This document shows positions 17,520 through 26,615 of a stretch of 64,000 nt of DNA, piece by piece. The translations under genes were made by a program, and so were the position numbers. The notes beneath the pieces were generated by a model that ran no database searches, was not told the origin of the DNA, and saw only the letters and a program-made list of their open reading frames with translations. Source of the DNA: Colwellia sp. C1TZA3 (GTDB taxonomy: Bacteria; Pseudomonadota; Gammaproteobacteria; Enterobacterales; Alteromonadaceae); assembly GCF_007954265.1 (NCBI RefSeq), contig NZ_VOLS01000002.1, positions 62,001-126,000 of the forward strand, given 5' to 3'. The first letter of the stretch is position 1. Each line of letters begins with the position of its first letter.

Positions 17520-17539
17520 AGCCTTTTAATAAAGGCTTT
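17520..17539 (+). terminator. Weak candidate terminator after polB
   Basis: The seven-base stem AGCCTTT/AAAGGCT with loop TAAT is followed by TTGCTCTT, so the U-run is poor. The remainder of the 411-base gap to metC (17483-17893) holds only the candidate metC promoter. Confidence 0.4.
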
Positions 17540-17746
17540 GCTCTTAAGGGCTAAAATTTATAAGGTCAACAACTCCTCACTGCAGGTTATATCCGGTATT
17601 TATTTCCCATTAGAAAAGTAGATCACTTAATTAACCCAATGAGTCTTACTCATATGATACTATTTTATTCCCATAATGCTATTCACGACTATGTTATGAC
17701 AAAATAAAGTGTGCTTCTTTGCCTGATTCGCGATACAAATATCTAT

Positions 17747-17767
17747 AGATGGTTAGACAGCTATAAT
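17747..17767 (+). promoter_or_regulatory. Candidate metC promoter with MetJ-like boxes
   Basis: AGATGGTT-AGACAGCT (17747-17762) resembles two tandem MetJ boxes (consensus AGACGTCT; 11 of 16 match) and runs straight into TATAAT (17762-17767). MetJ control of metC is known in other gammaproteobacteria. The match is modest and no clear -35 is present. Confidence 0.3.
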
Positions 17768-17893
17768 AACTTTAAAAAGTCTAAACCTTAGAAAGCTGAA
17801 GTTTAAAATTAGTTAGCAAATTTTTGAATTGTCAGCCTTGCTTGATGTCAAAAGGATCCGTACCTTATCGAGCGATATCCAAAAAATGCAACC

Positions 17894-19099
17894 ATGGAAT
17901 GTAACCTAGAGATGAAAAAAGAAACAAAACTTATTAATGCTGGCCGTAAAAGCCAGTGGACACGTGGTGTTGTTAACCCGCCAGTAGAGCGTGCCTCTAC
18001 GGTGGTATTTAACTCGGTTAAAGAAATGAAGCATGCGACAGCAAATAAAGCTAATCAGGTGTTGTTTTATGGCCGGCGCGGTACGTCAACGTCGTTCGCT
18101 TTTTGCGATGCGATGACCGACTTAGAAGGGGGAGCAGGTTGTGCAATATACCCGTCGGGTACTGCAGCAATCACTAATGCGATATTAGCGTTTGTTAAAA
18201 CCGGTGATCATATTTTAATGGTTGATAGCACCTACGAACCCACCCGTGATTATTGCGATAAAGTATTAGCTAAGTTAGGTATTGAAACAACTTATTATGA
18301 TCCACTGATTGGAAAAGATATTGAAGCGTTAATTCAAGCAAATACCCGAATTGTGTTTTTAGAATCACCAGGCTCAGTGACTATGGAGGTGCAAGATGTT
18401 CCCGCCATAGCTGAAGTGGCTCATCGGCACAACTGTATCGTGATGCTAGATAACACTTGGTCAGCGGGGGTAAATTTTCAACCCTTCGATTACGGTGTTG
18501 ATGTTTCAATTCAAGCGGCGACAAAATATATTGTTGGCCATTCAGATGTCATGTTAGGCACTGCAACGGCAAACGCTGAGTATTGGCCACAATTGCGTGA
18601 AAGTAGCTATATTATGGGGCAATGTACGTCACCGGATGATTTATATTTAGCCATGCGCGGCATTAGAACATTAAGCGTGCGTTTGCAGCAGCATCAAACT
18701 AGTGCGCTTAAAATTGCGCATTGGTTGTCAACACGCCCAGAAGTTGACACTATTTTGCACCCAGCACTGCCATCCTGCCCAGGCCATGAAGCGTTCAAAC
18801 GTGATTTTACTGGCTCAAATGGTTTGTTTTCGTTTGTATTGAACAAGGGTAATCAAGCGGCATTAACCGCATTTTTAGATGGCTTGGATCATTTTAAAAT
18901 GGGCTATTCGTGGGGCGGTTTCGAAAGTCTTATTTTAGGTATTTCAAACGTTAACAATATGCGTACTGCCACTACTTGGCCATATCAATTCCCTTTGATT
19001 CGTTTGCACGTAGGTCTGGAAAATGTTGATGATTTAATTGATGATTTGGAACAAGGCTTTGCGCGTTTTAATCAGGTGCTTGAGCAACAAGGTAACTAA
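17894..19099 (+). CDS. metC: Cystathionine beta-lyase
   Basis: A PLP enzyme cleaving cystathionine to homocysteine, pyruvate and ammonia in methionine synthesis. The sequence follows E. coli MetC closely: FYGRRGT, LEGGAGC, PSGTAAI, FLESPGS, DNTWSAGV and the PLP-lysine motif SIQAATKYIVGHSD, ending VGLENVDDLIDDLEQGFARF. The 401-residue length is normal. The start is uncertain: ATG at 17894 or at 17912 (MKKETKLINAGR), neither with a good ribosome site. No strong terminator follows; a 6-bp hairpin (GTTCGA/TCGAAC) is at 19183-19198. Confidence 0.93.
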   Translation: MECNLEMKKETKLINAGRKSQWTRGVVNPPVERASTVVFNSVKEMKHATANKANQVLFYGRRGTSTSFAFCDAMTDLEGGAGCAIYPSGTAAITNAILAFVKTGDHILMVDSTYEPTRDYCDKVLAKLGIETTYYDPLIGKDIEALIQANTRIVFLESPGSVTMEVQDVPAIAEVAHRHNCIVMLDNTWSAGVNFQPFDYGVDVSIQAATKYIVGHSDVMLGTATANAEYWPQLRESSYIMGQCTSPDDLYLAMRGIRTLSVRLQQHQTSALKIAHWLSTRPEVDTILHPALPSCPGHEAFKRDFTGSNGLFSFVLNKGNQAALTAFLDGLDHFKMGYSWGGFESLILGISNVNNMRTATTWPYQFPLIRLHVGLENVDDLIDDLEQGFARFNQVLEQQGN

Positions 19100-19200
19100 T
19101 ATCAAGTTAGCATTGTAATCGCGAACTTAAGCATAGCAAGTGATTACTAAGAGCCAGTAACAAACTTTGTGTAATGGCTGATGTTCGAACTATCGAACAA

Positions 19201-19777
19201 CTATCGGGGTCAGAACAAAGTTAAATTAACTTTTTTCGCCATCCAAGTTTCCTGCCTGGCGGTAAAGGATGTAAGCGTCTACCTGTTAGTGATGTCAGTT
19301 CGCTTTTAGAAACTATCGGGGTCAGAACAAAGTTAAATTAACTTTTGCGCCATCTAAGTTTCCTGCCTGGCGGCAAAGGATGTAAGCGTCTACCTGTTAG
19401 TGATGTCAGTTCGCTTTTAAATCTATCATTACCTAAGGCCATACCAAGGCCATACCTGACTTAGTGGCTGCTCTAATGTCTTCTAACAATTCCCCATCGA
19501 CATGACAAGTAAATAAACTACGATAGGTGGCTTGGCGCTCAGTATTAACTATCGGGGTCAGAATATTAACTATCGGGGTCAGAACAAAGTTAAATTAACT
19601 TTTAAATAACTATCGGGGTCAGAACAAAGTTGAATTAACTTTTTGCGCCATCCAAGTTTCCTGCCTGGCGGCAAAGGATGTAAGCGTCTACCTGTTAGTG
19701 ATGTCAGTTCGCTTTTAAATCTATCATCATATCTCGGGGTCAGAACAAAGAACTAAACTATCGGGGTCAGAACAAAG
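19201..19777. repeat. Array of REP-like motifs and truncated RAYT 3'-end copies
   Basis: The motif CTATCGGGGTCAGAACAAAG recurs, usually followed by TTAAATTAAC, at about 19201, 19313, 19569, 19609 and 19757. Shortened forms occur at about 19548 and 19732. Between the motifs lie partial copies of the 3' end of the transposase gene: 19229-19308, 19341-19546 (with a small internal duplication of GGCCATACC) and 19639-19727. They share the reading direction of the full gene at 19778-20479. The array fills the gap between metC and the transposase and encodes nothing intact. Confidence 0.9.
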
Positions 19778-20479
19778 TTAAATTAACTTTTTTCGCCATC
19801 CAAGTTTCCTGCCTGGCGGTAAAGGATGTAAGCGTCTACCTGTTAGTGATGTCAGTTCGCTTTTAAATCTATCATTACCTAAGGCCATACCTGACTTAGT
19901 GGCTGCTCTAATGTCTTCTAACAATTCCCCATCGACATGACAAGTAAATAAACTACGATAGGTGGCTTGGCGCTCAGTATCATTAAGACCTAACGCGGTG
20001 TATAAAAGATGTGGAGTGCATAAATTTGAAACCTTACCTAATGCATTAATCTGATAGCTAGACCAAACATATTCAGAAGGCTCTGCCACCATCGAGGCCC
20101 TAACTGGGTTTAGCTCAATATAACGATAAAGATGAAGTAGGTACACTTCATCTTCCACTAAGCAGGACTTAAAGCGTCCTTCCCACAATGTCCCCGTTCT
20201 TTTATAGCTATGATTAAAGTATCTGACATATTGCCTACCCAAAGCCTGCATCATTTGACTAACGCCATCTTCTTCGCGCGGCGTACACAATAAATGGACG
20301 TGGTTAGTCATCAATACCCAAGCGTGAATAGCAACTCCAAACTTAACAGAAAACTCTTTTAACCAAGCAATATAAGCAAAAAAATCTTGTTCACTGCCAA
20401 AACAAATTTGACGGTTATTACCCCGTTGAATAATATGTTGTGCAATACCAACTGGGCAGATACGAGGTAAACGACTCAT
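19778..20479 (-). CDS. REP-associated tyrosine transposase (RAYT, Y1/HUH family)
   Basis: A single-strand DNA transposase-like protein of 233 residues in the IS200/IS605-related RAYT group. The HUH motif is in MTNHVHLLCTP. The region with the likely catalytic tyrosine is DEVYLLHLYRYIELNPVRAS, and the characteristic opening is ICPVGIAQHIIQRGNNRQICF. The stop codon lies inside the REP-like motif at 19756-19787, and inverted copies of the same motif flank the 5' side. RAYTs are thought to act on such REP sequences. The gene looks intact, while three partial copies of its 3' end lie next to it. Confidence 0.92.
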   Translation of the reverse strand: MSRLPRICPVGIAQHIIQRGNNRQICFGSEQDFFAYIAWLKEFSVKFGVAIHAWVLMTNHVHLLCTPREEDGVSQMMQALGRQYVRYFNHSYKRTGTLWEGRFKSCLVEDEVYLLHLYRYIELNPVRASMVAEPSEYVWSSYQINALGKVSNLCTPHLLYTALGLNDTERQATYRSLFTCHVDGELLEDIRAATKSGMALGNDRFKSELTSLTGRRLHPLPPGRKLGWRKKLI

Positions 20480-20520
20480 TAGGATGTCCTTGTCATTGAG
20501 TTAAGCAAGTAACAAGTATA

Positions 20521-20604
20521 GCCTATGCATTATTTAACTTTGTTCTGACCCCGATAGTTACTTAGCCTATGCATTATTTAACTTTGTTCTGACCCCGATA
20601 GTTA
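20521..20604. repeat. Inverted REP-like motifs in a 44-bp tandem duplication
   Basis: Two tandem copies of a 44-base unit begin GCCTATGCATTATTTAAC. Each contains the reverse complement of the CTATCGGGGTCAGAACAAAG motif (about 20532-20559 and 20576-20603). They face the motifs beyond the other end of the RAYT gene, so the gene sits between inverted REP-like ends. Confidence 0.85.
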
Positions 20605-20721
20605 CTTGTTTTCATCCTTCGCCTTGTTGTAATATGTGAGAAATCATAATTGTAGTCAGCATTATGATAAAGTGGCTTGTGATCCGTCTTCTACGTATAG
20701 TATTTGATAAAAGAGAGTTGA

Positions 20722-22008
20722 ATGAATAATGTTTCGCCCATAAGAAAAGGTTTATTTCAACTTTTATATTCTGTGATAGAAATAGGTGTTTGCCGAGTTA
20801 TTACTAGCAAATCTTCAAAGCTGTTAGCGAGTTTAAAAAAAACCTATATTGAAAATATCCCTGAACATCATCAAGTTGTTTTTTTACCAGGAAAAATTGA
20901 GCACCTTGATGATTTAACTTGTGTTTTAGTAACAGCAGGTATCGCTCAGTTTTCCTCAATAGAAAATAACGAACAATTCCTTGAAAATGCTAAGCAATAT
21001 TTAATTGAAAACAAAGATAAGGAAGTTATCACTATTTGGGCATTTGAAAATGCTGATTTGATTTCAAGTGATATACATTATCTCTTAGGACAACTACTGG
21101 CATGGCAACGCTATGGTAGCTCATTATTGACTATTGAATTATGGGGTCATACATTACTAGAGAAGTCATATAGCTCAGGGGAAATTAGTCAATATTATCA
21201 AAGTAAAATTTATCCTATTAATCTTGATGAAAACCTCAATCTTAAGTCCAAAATCGCCTTGTTTAACTTCAAATCAATTAACTTTAAGCTGTTCATTGCC
21301 TTGATAGGGGGATTACTTTTAGGCCCACAAATAAAACCTTTGCTAGAGAATTTTTCAAATATTTATAATAGTTCAGCACAGCCAACAGTAAATTTAGTCA
21401 GTAATATAGAAATAGATAAACTAACGCCAAAAGCAATAGTGGCAGAGCCTGCCTTTGACGATGTGGATGATAATAATAGCCAAAAAGAAATACTTAAACA
21501 ATCAAACTTCCTAACACTTAACGAGGGTATAGAATTTAAAGAAAACAGGCAAAACCTCGCTATAACACTAGCAAGTAATACAGACGAAACAAATAATATA
21601 AGTGAAAAAAACAACGATAAAATGCACAATAAGCAAGTTGTAGAGCACATTGTAAAAGCAGACCCCCCCCACTGGTACTTTAAATTATCACCTAGTGACT
21701 GGCTAAGTGAATATAATATTAATTTGAATCATCAATTACAGACAGAAAATAATCAAATCTATATTCAGTACGGCGTATATCGACATAAACGTTCTGTTAT
21801 AAGATTTGCTACAGAAAATAAATTGTTAAGCGATTATTATCATTTATGTTATTCCTCTGATTGGCAAATGGTGGCGTTGATGACAGGTGCTTATCAAGGT
21901 TATCGTCAAGCATTTAAAGACTTGATTAAGATAAAAGAGCAGGGCTTTGATGGAGTTATTGTTAACTCATCTTATTTAAATGCATGGCAATGTAGTAATC
22001 AAAACTAA
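20722..22008 (+). CDS. Membrane protein with C-terminal SPOR-like domain (DamX-like layout)
   Basis: A 428-residue protein not recognised as a named gene. The N-terminal 150 residues resemble a degenerate AAA/ExeA-like domain without a Walker A loop (VITIWAFENADLISSDIHYLL may echo a Walker B strand). One membrane segment is at about 188-205 (FKLFIALIGGLLLGPQIKPLL). A low-complexity Asn/Glu/Lys-rich linker runs to about 315. The C terminus (IYIQYGVYRHKRSV ... MVALMTGAYQGYRQAFKDL ... FDGVIVNSS) fits the SPOR fold that binds denuded peptidoglycan at division sites. This is the domain order of DamX. AGAGAG precedes the ATG. The division role is inferred. Confidence 0.55.
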   Translation: MNNVSPIRKGLFQLLYSVIEIGVCRVITSKSSKLLASLKKTYIENIPEHHQVVFLPGKIEHLDDLTCVLVTAGIAQFSSIENNEQFLENAKQYLIENKDKEVITIWAFENADLISSDIHYLLGQLLAWQRYGSSLLTIELWGHTLLEKSYSSGEISQYYQSKIYPINLDENLNLKSKIALFNFKSINFKLFIALIGGLLLGPQIKPLLENFSNIYNSSAQPTVNLVSNIEIDKLTPKAIVAEPAFDDVDDNNSQKEILKQSNFLTLNEGIEFKENRQNLAITLASNTDETNNISEKNNDKMHNKQVVEHIVKADPPHWYFKLSPSDWLSEYNINLNHQLQTENNQIYIQYGVYRHKRSVIRFATENKLLSDYYHLCYSSDWQMVALMTGAYQGYRQAFKDLIKIKEQGFDGVIVNSSYLNAWQCSNQN

Positions 22009-22130
22009 TAATCATCAGAAGGTATTTTACCGGCTCTAAATGAAAAATTAGATAGACATTTAATGAGTAAGTGTTCTGGTTTGGATTAATTTTATGATAA
22101 ACACGACTTTTAAAGTAGCAAAGCACTCAC

Positions 22131-22628
22131 ATGTATAAAAAAACAAATAAAAAAGATACAAAGCCGCAAGTGATTTCTTATGATCGGGTCAAATCCTATA
22201 TGATTTGGATGATTGAGAGGTATGGTGATTACTCAGCAAAAGCGTTACTTCAAAAAGCCAATATGTTATTTAAAGATGATACTCAATTTAATGAGCCAGC
22301 ACTTAGTTATCTGATAGAACATGACATTATTAATGATTTTCGCTATGCAACACGCTTAACTACCAGCTTTTCAGAAAAAAATATTGGTGTTAATAAAATC
22401 AAAGAAAAACTGTATATAAAGGGGTTTGCATCTAAAATAATTAATGATTGTGTCGAGGCGCTAGAAACGTCTGATGATGAATATTTTGCCAAGGCGCTTT
22501 CATTAAAGATAAGAAAGTTTGGTGAAGAACCTATTGAAGATATAAAATTAAAGCAAAAAGCGCTGCGGCATTTAATAGCTAAAGGTTTTACCTATTCAAT
22601 CGCCGATAAAGCGATCAAATTCAGTTAA
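22131..22628 (+). CDS. recX: RecX family regulatory protein
   Basis: A 165-residue protein with the helical repeat layout of RecX, which modulates RecA filaments. The key segments are YLIEHDIINDFRYATRLTTSFSEKNIGVNKI (matching the family D-x-R(F/Y)A ... K-x(Y/F)G-x-x-x-I), KLYIKGFASKIINDC, and a third repeat KQKALRHLIAKGFTYSIADKAIKF. recX usually sits beside recA, but no recA is here. The gene follows the SPOR-like gene by 122 bases and has no obvious ribosome site. It could be a divergent paralogue. Confidence 0.75.
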   Translation: MYKKTNKKDTKPQVISYDRVKSYMIWMIERYGDYSAKALLQKANMLFKDDTQFNEPALSYLIEHDIINDFRYATRLTTSFSEKNIGVNKIKEKLYIKGFASKIINDCVEALETSDDEYFAKALSLKIRKFGEEPIEDIKLKQKALRHLIAKGFTYSIADKAIKFS

Positions 22629-22852
22629 CAACACTATAGAAAATACTTTTAATTTAACTAATTAGATAGCCAAAATAATCAAAAATAGAGGCTAAAGACA
22701 CATAATTAATTATGGCTAGAGCATAATGCTATAAAGCTTATTGCTAATGAAGCTAAAAATAGGGTACGCGGTTAGCTAATAAAATCAATGCGCTCAAAGT
22801 CATCGACTTTATTAGCCGGTACCGTGATAAAAATTTGTTACAGGCTTAAAAT

Positions 22853-23254
22853 TTACTTATTAAATTTATTAACCGCGGTGAGCAATTGCCGACAAGATAC
22901 CTGCCCAACTAACTTACCATCTTCAATAACGGGTCGACGACGGTGTTTTTTTAATAGCATATCCTGAGCGACATTGATAATGTCATCACTAGGATGAGCC
23001 ACAACTATATTTTCTTTAGTCATATATTCACTGACCAAACCCACACCAACATTATTGTAAGTGCTTTCGAGTATGGCGGCTAAACAATCCATTTCGGAAA
23101 GTACGCCTATGAGGACTTTCTTTTCATCTATTACGCAAACCCCTGAAACTTTATTATCTATGATGATTTTCATCGTATCTAACAAATTATCATCACCTTT
23201 GACCTTGATCGGGTTAGTGATCATATAATCGCGTAAATCAACTGATTGAAGCAT
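22853..23254 (-). CDS. CBS-domain pair protein
   Basis: A small cytosolic protein of 133 residues made of two CBS motifs. The first runs from about residue 8 to 60 (MITNPIKVKGDDNLLDTMKIIIDNKVSGVCVIDEKKVLIGVLSEMD) and the second from about 75 to 130 (IVVAHPSDDIINVAQDMLLKKHRRRPVIEDGKLVGQVSCRQLL). Such Bateman modules usually bind adenine nucleotides and act as energy or redox sensors. With no other domain the partner cannot be told. AAGGTGA precedes the start. The 224-base gap before it (22629-22852) shows nothing recognised. Confidence 0.85.
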   Translation of the reverse strand: MLQSVDLRDYMITNPIKVKGDDNLLDTMKIIIDNKVSGVCVIDEKKVLIGVLSEMDCLAAILESTYNNVGVGLVSEYMTKENIVVAHPSDDIINVAQDMLLKKHRRRPVIEDGKLVGQVSCRQLLTAVNKFNK

Positions 23255-23581
23255 GGTAAATCACCTTATAATTTAGTAATAATTATCATTATGTAAAAAG
23301 ATAGGCTGGATGTCTTTTTGAGCTTAAGATTCGGCCACTCAGCTTAATAGAATATAAACGTCATATCTAATATAAGTCAAAGAATACTATAAATATTTTT
23401 ATAAAAAAGTTAACTGTTAAACAATGAAACAAGTGAATAAATAAGCTTTGAAGATATATAAGAAGCTATATTTAGGTTACTTTAATGCTCAGCCAAGTTG
23501 CAGTAAAAGTAAAAAATCCCTTATATTTTAGGTGGTTGACCATAAACCCCTTCGTTCTACTGTTAACGATGGCAAGCTCTA

Positions 23582-23740
23582 ATACCAGTTCCATTAAGTT
23601 TGTGATCTTGTTGTGCGCAGGAAAAATAATTCAAGGTAAGGCGCTCGATTGAGCAATAGCTGGCTATTGGGAGTGAGAGCAACACAGCCTTGAGCTATTT
23701 TAACTAGTACAAGTGAGTAATAACTTAATGGGATTGGTAT
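23582..23740. repeat. MITE-like 159-bp element, copy B
   Basis: Nearly base-identical to copy A (12674-12832), in the same orientation, with the same inverted ends and hairpin centre. It lies in the 616-base gap between the CBS gene and the alkaline phosphatase gene. The rest of that gap is AT-rich and empty apart from the terminator at 23787. Confidence 0.9.
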
Positions 23741-23786
23741 AACTTAGCTTTGCAGGTAAACACACTTCAGGACGGGATAGGGTAAA

Positions 23787-23831
23787 AGAAATACCGAGCA
23801 AGTTATAGATGATTTATAAACCACTCGGTAT
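23787..23831 (-). terminator. Terminator after the alkaline phosphatase gene
   Basis: The ten-base stem AAATACCGAG (23787-23796) pairs with CTCGGTATTT (23822-23831) around a 25-base loop. On the minus strand it is followed by CTTTTA. Confidence 0.7.
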
Positions 23832-23870
23832 TTTTACTTTGTTTTACTTTTTTGTAGGTATAGCGCTGTT

Positions 23871-25301
23871 TTATTTTTTACCTAATAGAGTGAAAATTTT
23901 CTTGGCAATGTCAGTATTATCTTGAAAACCTGAAAATATTTCGCTGCCTTTACCGAAGGCAAATACAGGTACATCGATACCAGTATGTGTACCTGAAGGA
24001 CTAATTGATCCCCAACCTGTATTGGTTTTTACATCAATAATTTTGGTTATAACGTTAAGCACAGATTGGTAGGGTCTAGGTTCCCTTTTACCTTTTTTAA
24101 CATCAGTAGCCAATAACTTAAATTGCTTAATAATGCCGTGGTCAGCAAGTTTAGCTTGTTGTAAATTTCCCATGTCTGTGGCTGTTATTTCAAAGGACAG
24201 TAATTCACCCACTTGTGCAAGTGATAACTCCTTAGTGGTAAATCGCTTTGCCACTGTTGTTGGCGATATGGTCATGCTACGTAAAAATTCGGGCTTCCAT
24301 AAATATTTACTGTTGATATCAGCGTTAGAACGCTCAGTTTTTTTACCGATACTTAAACCACCAGTACTATGATCTGCGGTGACTACGACTAATGTATCTG
24401 GATGTTCTTCCACATAAGTTTCAAGGTATTCTAAGGTTTTGGCTAAATCGTCCATTTCATGCATAGCGGCGGCAACATCTCGAGCATGTCCGCCGTAATC
24501 AATTTGACTGCCTTCAATTAACATGAAAAAGCCTTTACTATTTTCTAACTGCTTTGTTGCTGCTTGCGTCATTGTTGATAGGCGGTGCTTATTGGTATCA
24601 TCTAATGCCCAAGATAAGCCGGTTTTATCAAATAAACCTAGTACAGGTTTATTTGCTGGAATAGTGCTTATTTCACTATATTTATCAATATAGTGAAAAC
24701 CTGATTGTATAAACTCATCAACAAGATTTCTATCTTCACGGATAAAATATTTCCAGCCGCCACCAAAATATAAGTCGGCTTTAATACCATCATCGATGTA
24801 ACTATCGGCAATAGCATTATAGTTATAGCGATGAACATTATGAGCTAAATAAGCAGCAGGGGTGGCATGATTAATTTGCAAGGTAACGACGACACCGGTT
24901 TTCTTACCACTTTGTTTGGCATATTCCAAAACGGTTTCAACGGCTTGTTTGTTAACGTCGACACCAATAGCGCCATTATAGCTTTTAACACCGGTTGATA
25001 ATGCGGTAGCACTGGCAGCTGAGTCGGTAATGTAGCCTGACTCAGCTGCTGGATAGGTACTGCTATTGCCAACAAAGTTACGGTCAAACACTGTTTGCTC
25101 TATTTCTGGGGTATTAGGGTCGTCATTAAAATAGCGATAGGCGCTGGTATAGGCTGGGCCCATACCATCACCAATAACCATAATGATATTTTTTGGTGTA
25201 CTTGCTGCAATAGTGTTTGTTTTAGCATGATCAGATGCTTGTAGTTGACCACAAGACATGATCATCAAGCTGGTTAATAAGGTTGGAATGAATTTTTTCA
25301 T
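23871..25301 (-). CDS. Secreted alkaline phosphatase (PhoA superfamily)
   Basis: A 476-residue metal-dependent phosphomonoesterase. It has an N-terminal signal sequence (possibly a lipoprotein signal, IMSCGQ, though the lipobox is poor). The metal/nucleophile motifs are MVIGDGMG (D45) and TDSAASATA with S94 as nucleophile. The metal ligands come from INHATPAAYLAH, EGSQIDYGGHARD, VVTADHSTGG and SPSGTHTGIDVPVFAFG. It probably strips phosphate from nucleotides in the periplasm or outside the cell. It lies 91 bases after the secreted EEP enzyme gene and downstream of the RutR-like regulator, which places it in a nucleic-acid scavenging group. Confidence 0.9.
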   Translation of the reverse strand: MKKFIPTLLTSLMIMSCGQLQASDHAKTNTIAASTPKNIIMVIGDGMGPAYTSAYRYFNDDPNTPEIEQTVFDRNFVGNSSTYPAAESGYITDSAASATALSTGVKSYNGAIGVDVNKQAVETVLEYAKQSGKKTGVVVTLQINHATPAAYLAHNVHRYNYNAIADSYIDDGIKADLYFGGGWKYFIREDRNLVDEFIQSGFHYIDKYSEISTIPANKPVLGLFDKTGLSWALDDTNKHRLSTMTQAATKQLENSKGFFMLIEGSQIDYGGHARDVAAAMHEMDDLAKTLEYLETYVEEHPDTLVVVTADHSTGGLSIGKKTERSNADINSKYLWKPEFLRSMTISPTTVAKRFTTKELSLAQVGELLSFEITATDMGNLQQAKLADHGIIKQFKLLATDVKKGKREPRPYQSVLNVITKIIDVKTNTGWGSISPSGTHTGIDVPVFAFGKGSEIFSGFQDNTDIAKKIFTLLGKK

Positions 25302-25340
25302 ATTTATTTCCGCTAAATATTATTGGTAGATATAACTGCT

Positions 25341-25385
25341 TAACTCGGTTGAATTTAACTCAGTTGAATTTAACTTGGCTAATTT
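25341..25385. repeat. Three 15-base tandem repeats
   Basis: Three imperfect copies of TAACTCGGTTGAATT lie in the 91-base spacer between the EEP and alkaline phosphatase genes. They are likely a replication-slippage repeat; no function is apparent. Confidence 0.6.
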
Positions 25386-25392
25386 AAAACAG

Positions 25393-26607
25393 TTATTTAT
25401 TAATTGGCTTTTTAAACTTTACGTCCACCCAAACCAGTCGGTGATCTGACGAGGCAGCACGGTCTTTTATTAAACGAAACTCAGCTGCATTTGCTTTTGG
25501 CCAAAATATACCTGAGCCAAGCACATCAAATTGTGCTTTTGCAGGTAAAACATAGTCGGCTCGCATGCCCCAAAATGCGGTGTGATTTTTTGCATTTGGA
25601 TTGTTTTTTCGGTGTAGCTTTCCTCCTTCGCTACTTGGTTTAGCATCAACAACTCGGGGATGATTTATTAAACGCTCAATGCCCGACTTTATTGCACTAC
25701 CCTCTATTGCATCGGCATTTAAATCACCCAATATAACAAAAGCTTTATCTTGAGCTAAACCACCAAAATGCTGATTATCGTCATAAATGTAATTGGATAA
25801 CGAAGGGGTTAGGTAATCACTCCAGAAACGTATTTCATCAAAGTTTCGTTTGCCGTTTCTGTCTTCTGGTCCATCAAATACCGGTGGGGTAGGATGGCTT
25901 GCCAAAATGTGCAATTCATGACCATTGACGTTGACCGGAATATCCCAGTGAGATTTAGACGATAGTCTAAAGTTATTCCACGCTTGCTCATTATACCAAG
26001 GCGTTTTTGAATCAGGATTTACTGGTATTAAGGCATTGGGCATATCGCGCCATTTAAACAGTTGAAAGGTTCTGATTTTTTCTTCAACAATAGGATATTT
26101 CGATAACAATGCCATGGCGAAATGCCCCGAAAAAAGCCCATAACCATAGGCATCATTGGGTAATTCACCTATTTTGTTATCATTGTTTAAGTCATCACCA
26201 GAAGCAACACCGGTATTAACTGGGCCTTGATAAAAATAAGGGTAATCAACAGCCGCATTACTTTGCTGACTTCTTGCTAAATAATCGCTTAAAAAGCGTT
26301 TTAGTGATTGATGTTTAGGATCATTACCATCAAATTCATTCAATAAAATAATATCAGGATTTACTCGTTGAATAATTTCAGCAATATTTTTAATTTGTTG
26401 ATGATTTTCTACTAACGCTGTGGCCAACTCATCTCCTGTAGGCTTTGGTTCTTTGCCTAATTCTGAAGGTAAGTAATTTAATGCTTCCATGCTGACATTA
26501 AAAGTGGCAATGCGTAAGCTTGACGTTGAATTGTTTGATGTTTGTGACATAGCAACACCTGAGTAGACTAGCAAGGTAGTTGCCACTAAATGGGTTAATA
26601 CTCGCAT
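25393..26607 (-). CDS. Secreted endonuclease/exonuclease/phosphatase family enzyme
   Basis: A 404-residue protein with a signal peptide (MRVLTHLVATTLLVYSGVAMSQ) and a full EEP (DNase I-like) fold: LRIATFNVS, DIILLNEF (metal-binding Glu), HILASHPTPP, FVILGDLNADA and the terminal SDHRLVWVDV (catalytic Asp-His). The family includes nucleases and phosphoesterases, so the exact substrate is not fixed by sequence. The start at 26607 is preferred because AGGA lies 7 bases before it; an upstream ATG at 26631 would overlap the regulator gene. It forms a probable operon with the RutR-like regulator (8 bases upstream) and the phosphatase downstream. Confidence 0.88.
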   Translation of the reverse strand: MRVLTHLVATTLLVYSGVAMSQTSNNSTSSLRIATFNVSMEALNYLPSELGKEPKPTGDELATALVENHQQIKNIAEIIQRVNPDIILLNEFDGNDPKHQSLKRFLSDYLARSQQSNAAVDYPYFYQGPVNTGVASGDDLNNDNKIGELPNDAYGYGLFSGHFAMALLSKYPIVEEKIRTFQLFKWRDMPNALIPVNPDSKTPWYNEQAWNNFRLSSKSHWDIPVNVNGHELHILASHPTPPVFDGPEDRNGKRNFDEIRFWSDYLTPSLSNYIYDDNQHFGGLAQDKAFVILGDLNADAIEGSAIKSGIERLINHPRVVDAKPSSEGGKLHRKNNPNAKNHTAFWGMRADYVLPAKAQFDVLGSGIFWPKANAAEFRLIKDRAASSDHRLVWVDVKFKKPINK

Positions 26608-26615
26608 ATAAATTC

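Noticed and set aside
19201-19777. CRISPR-like array of repeats
   Set aside because: The intervals are unequal and are copies of the transposase 3' end, not unique spacers; the motif is REP-like.
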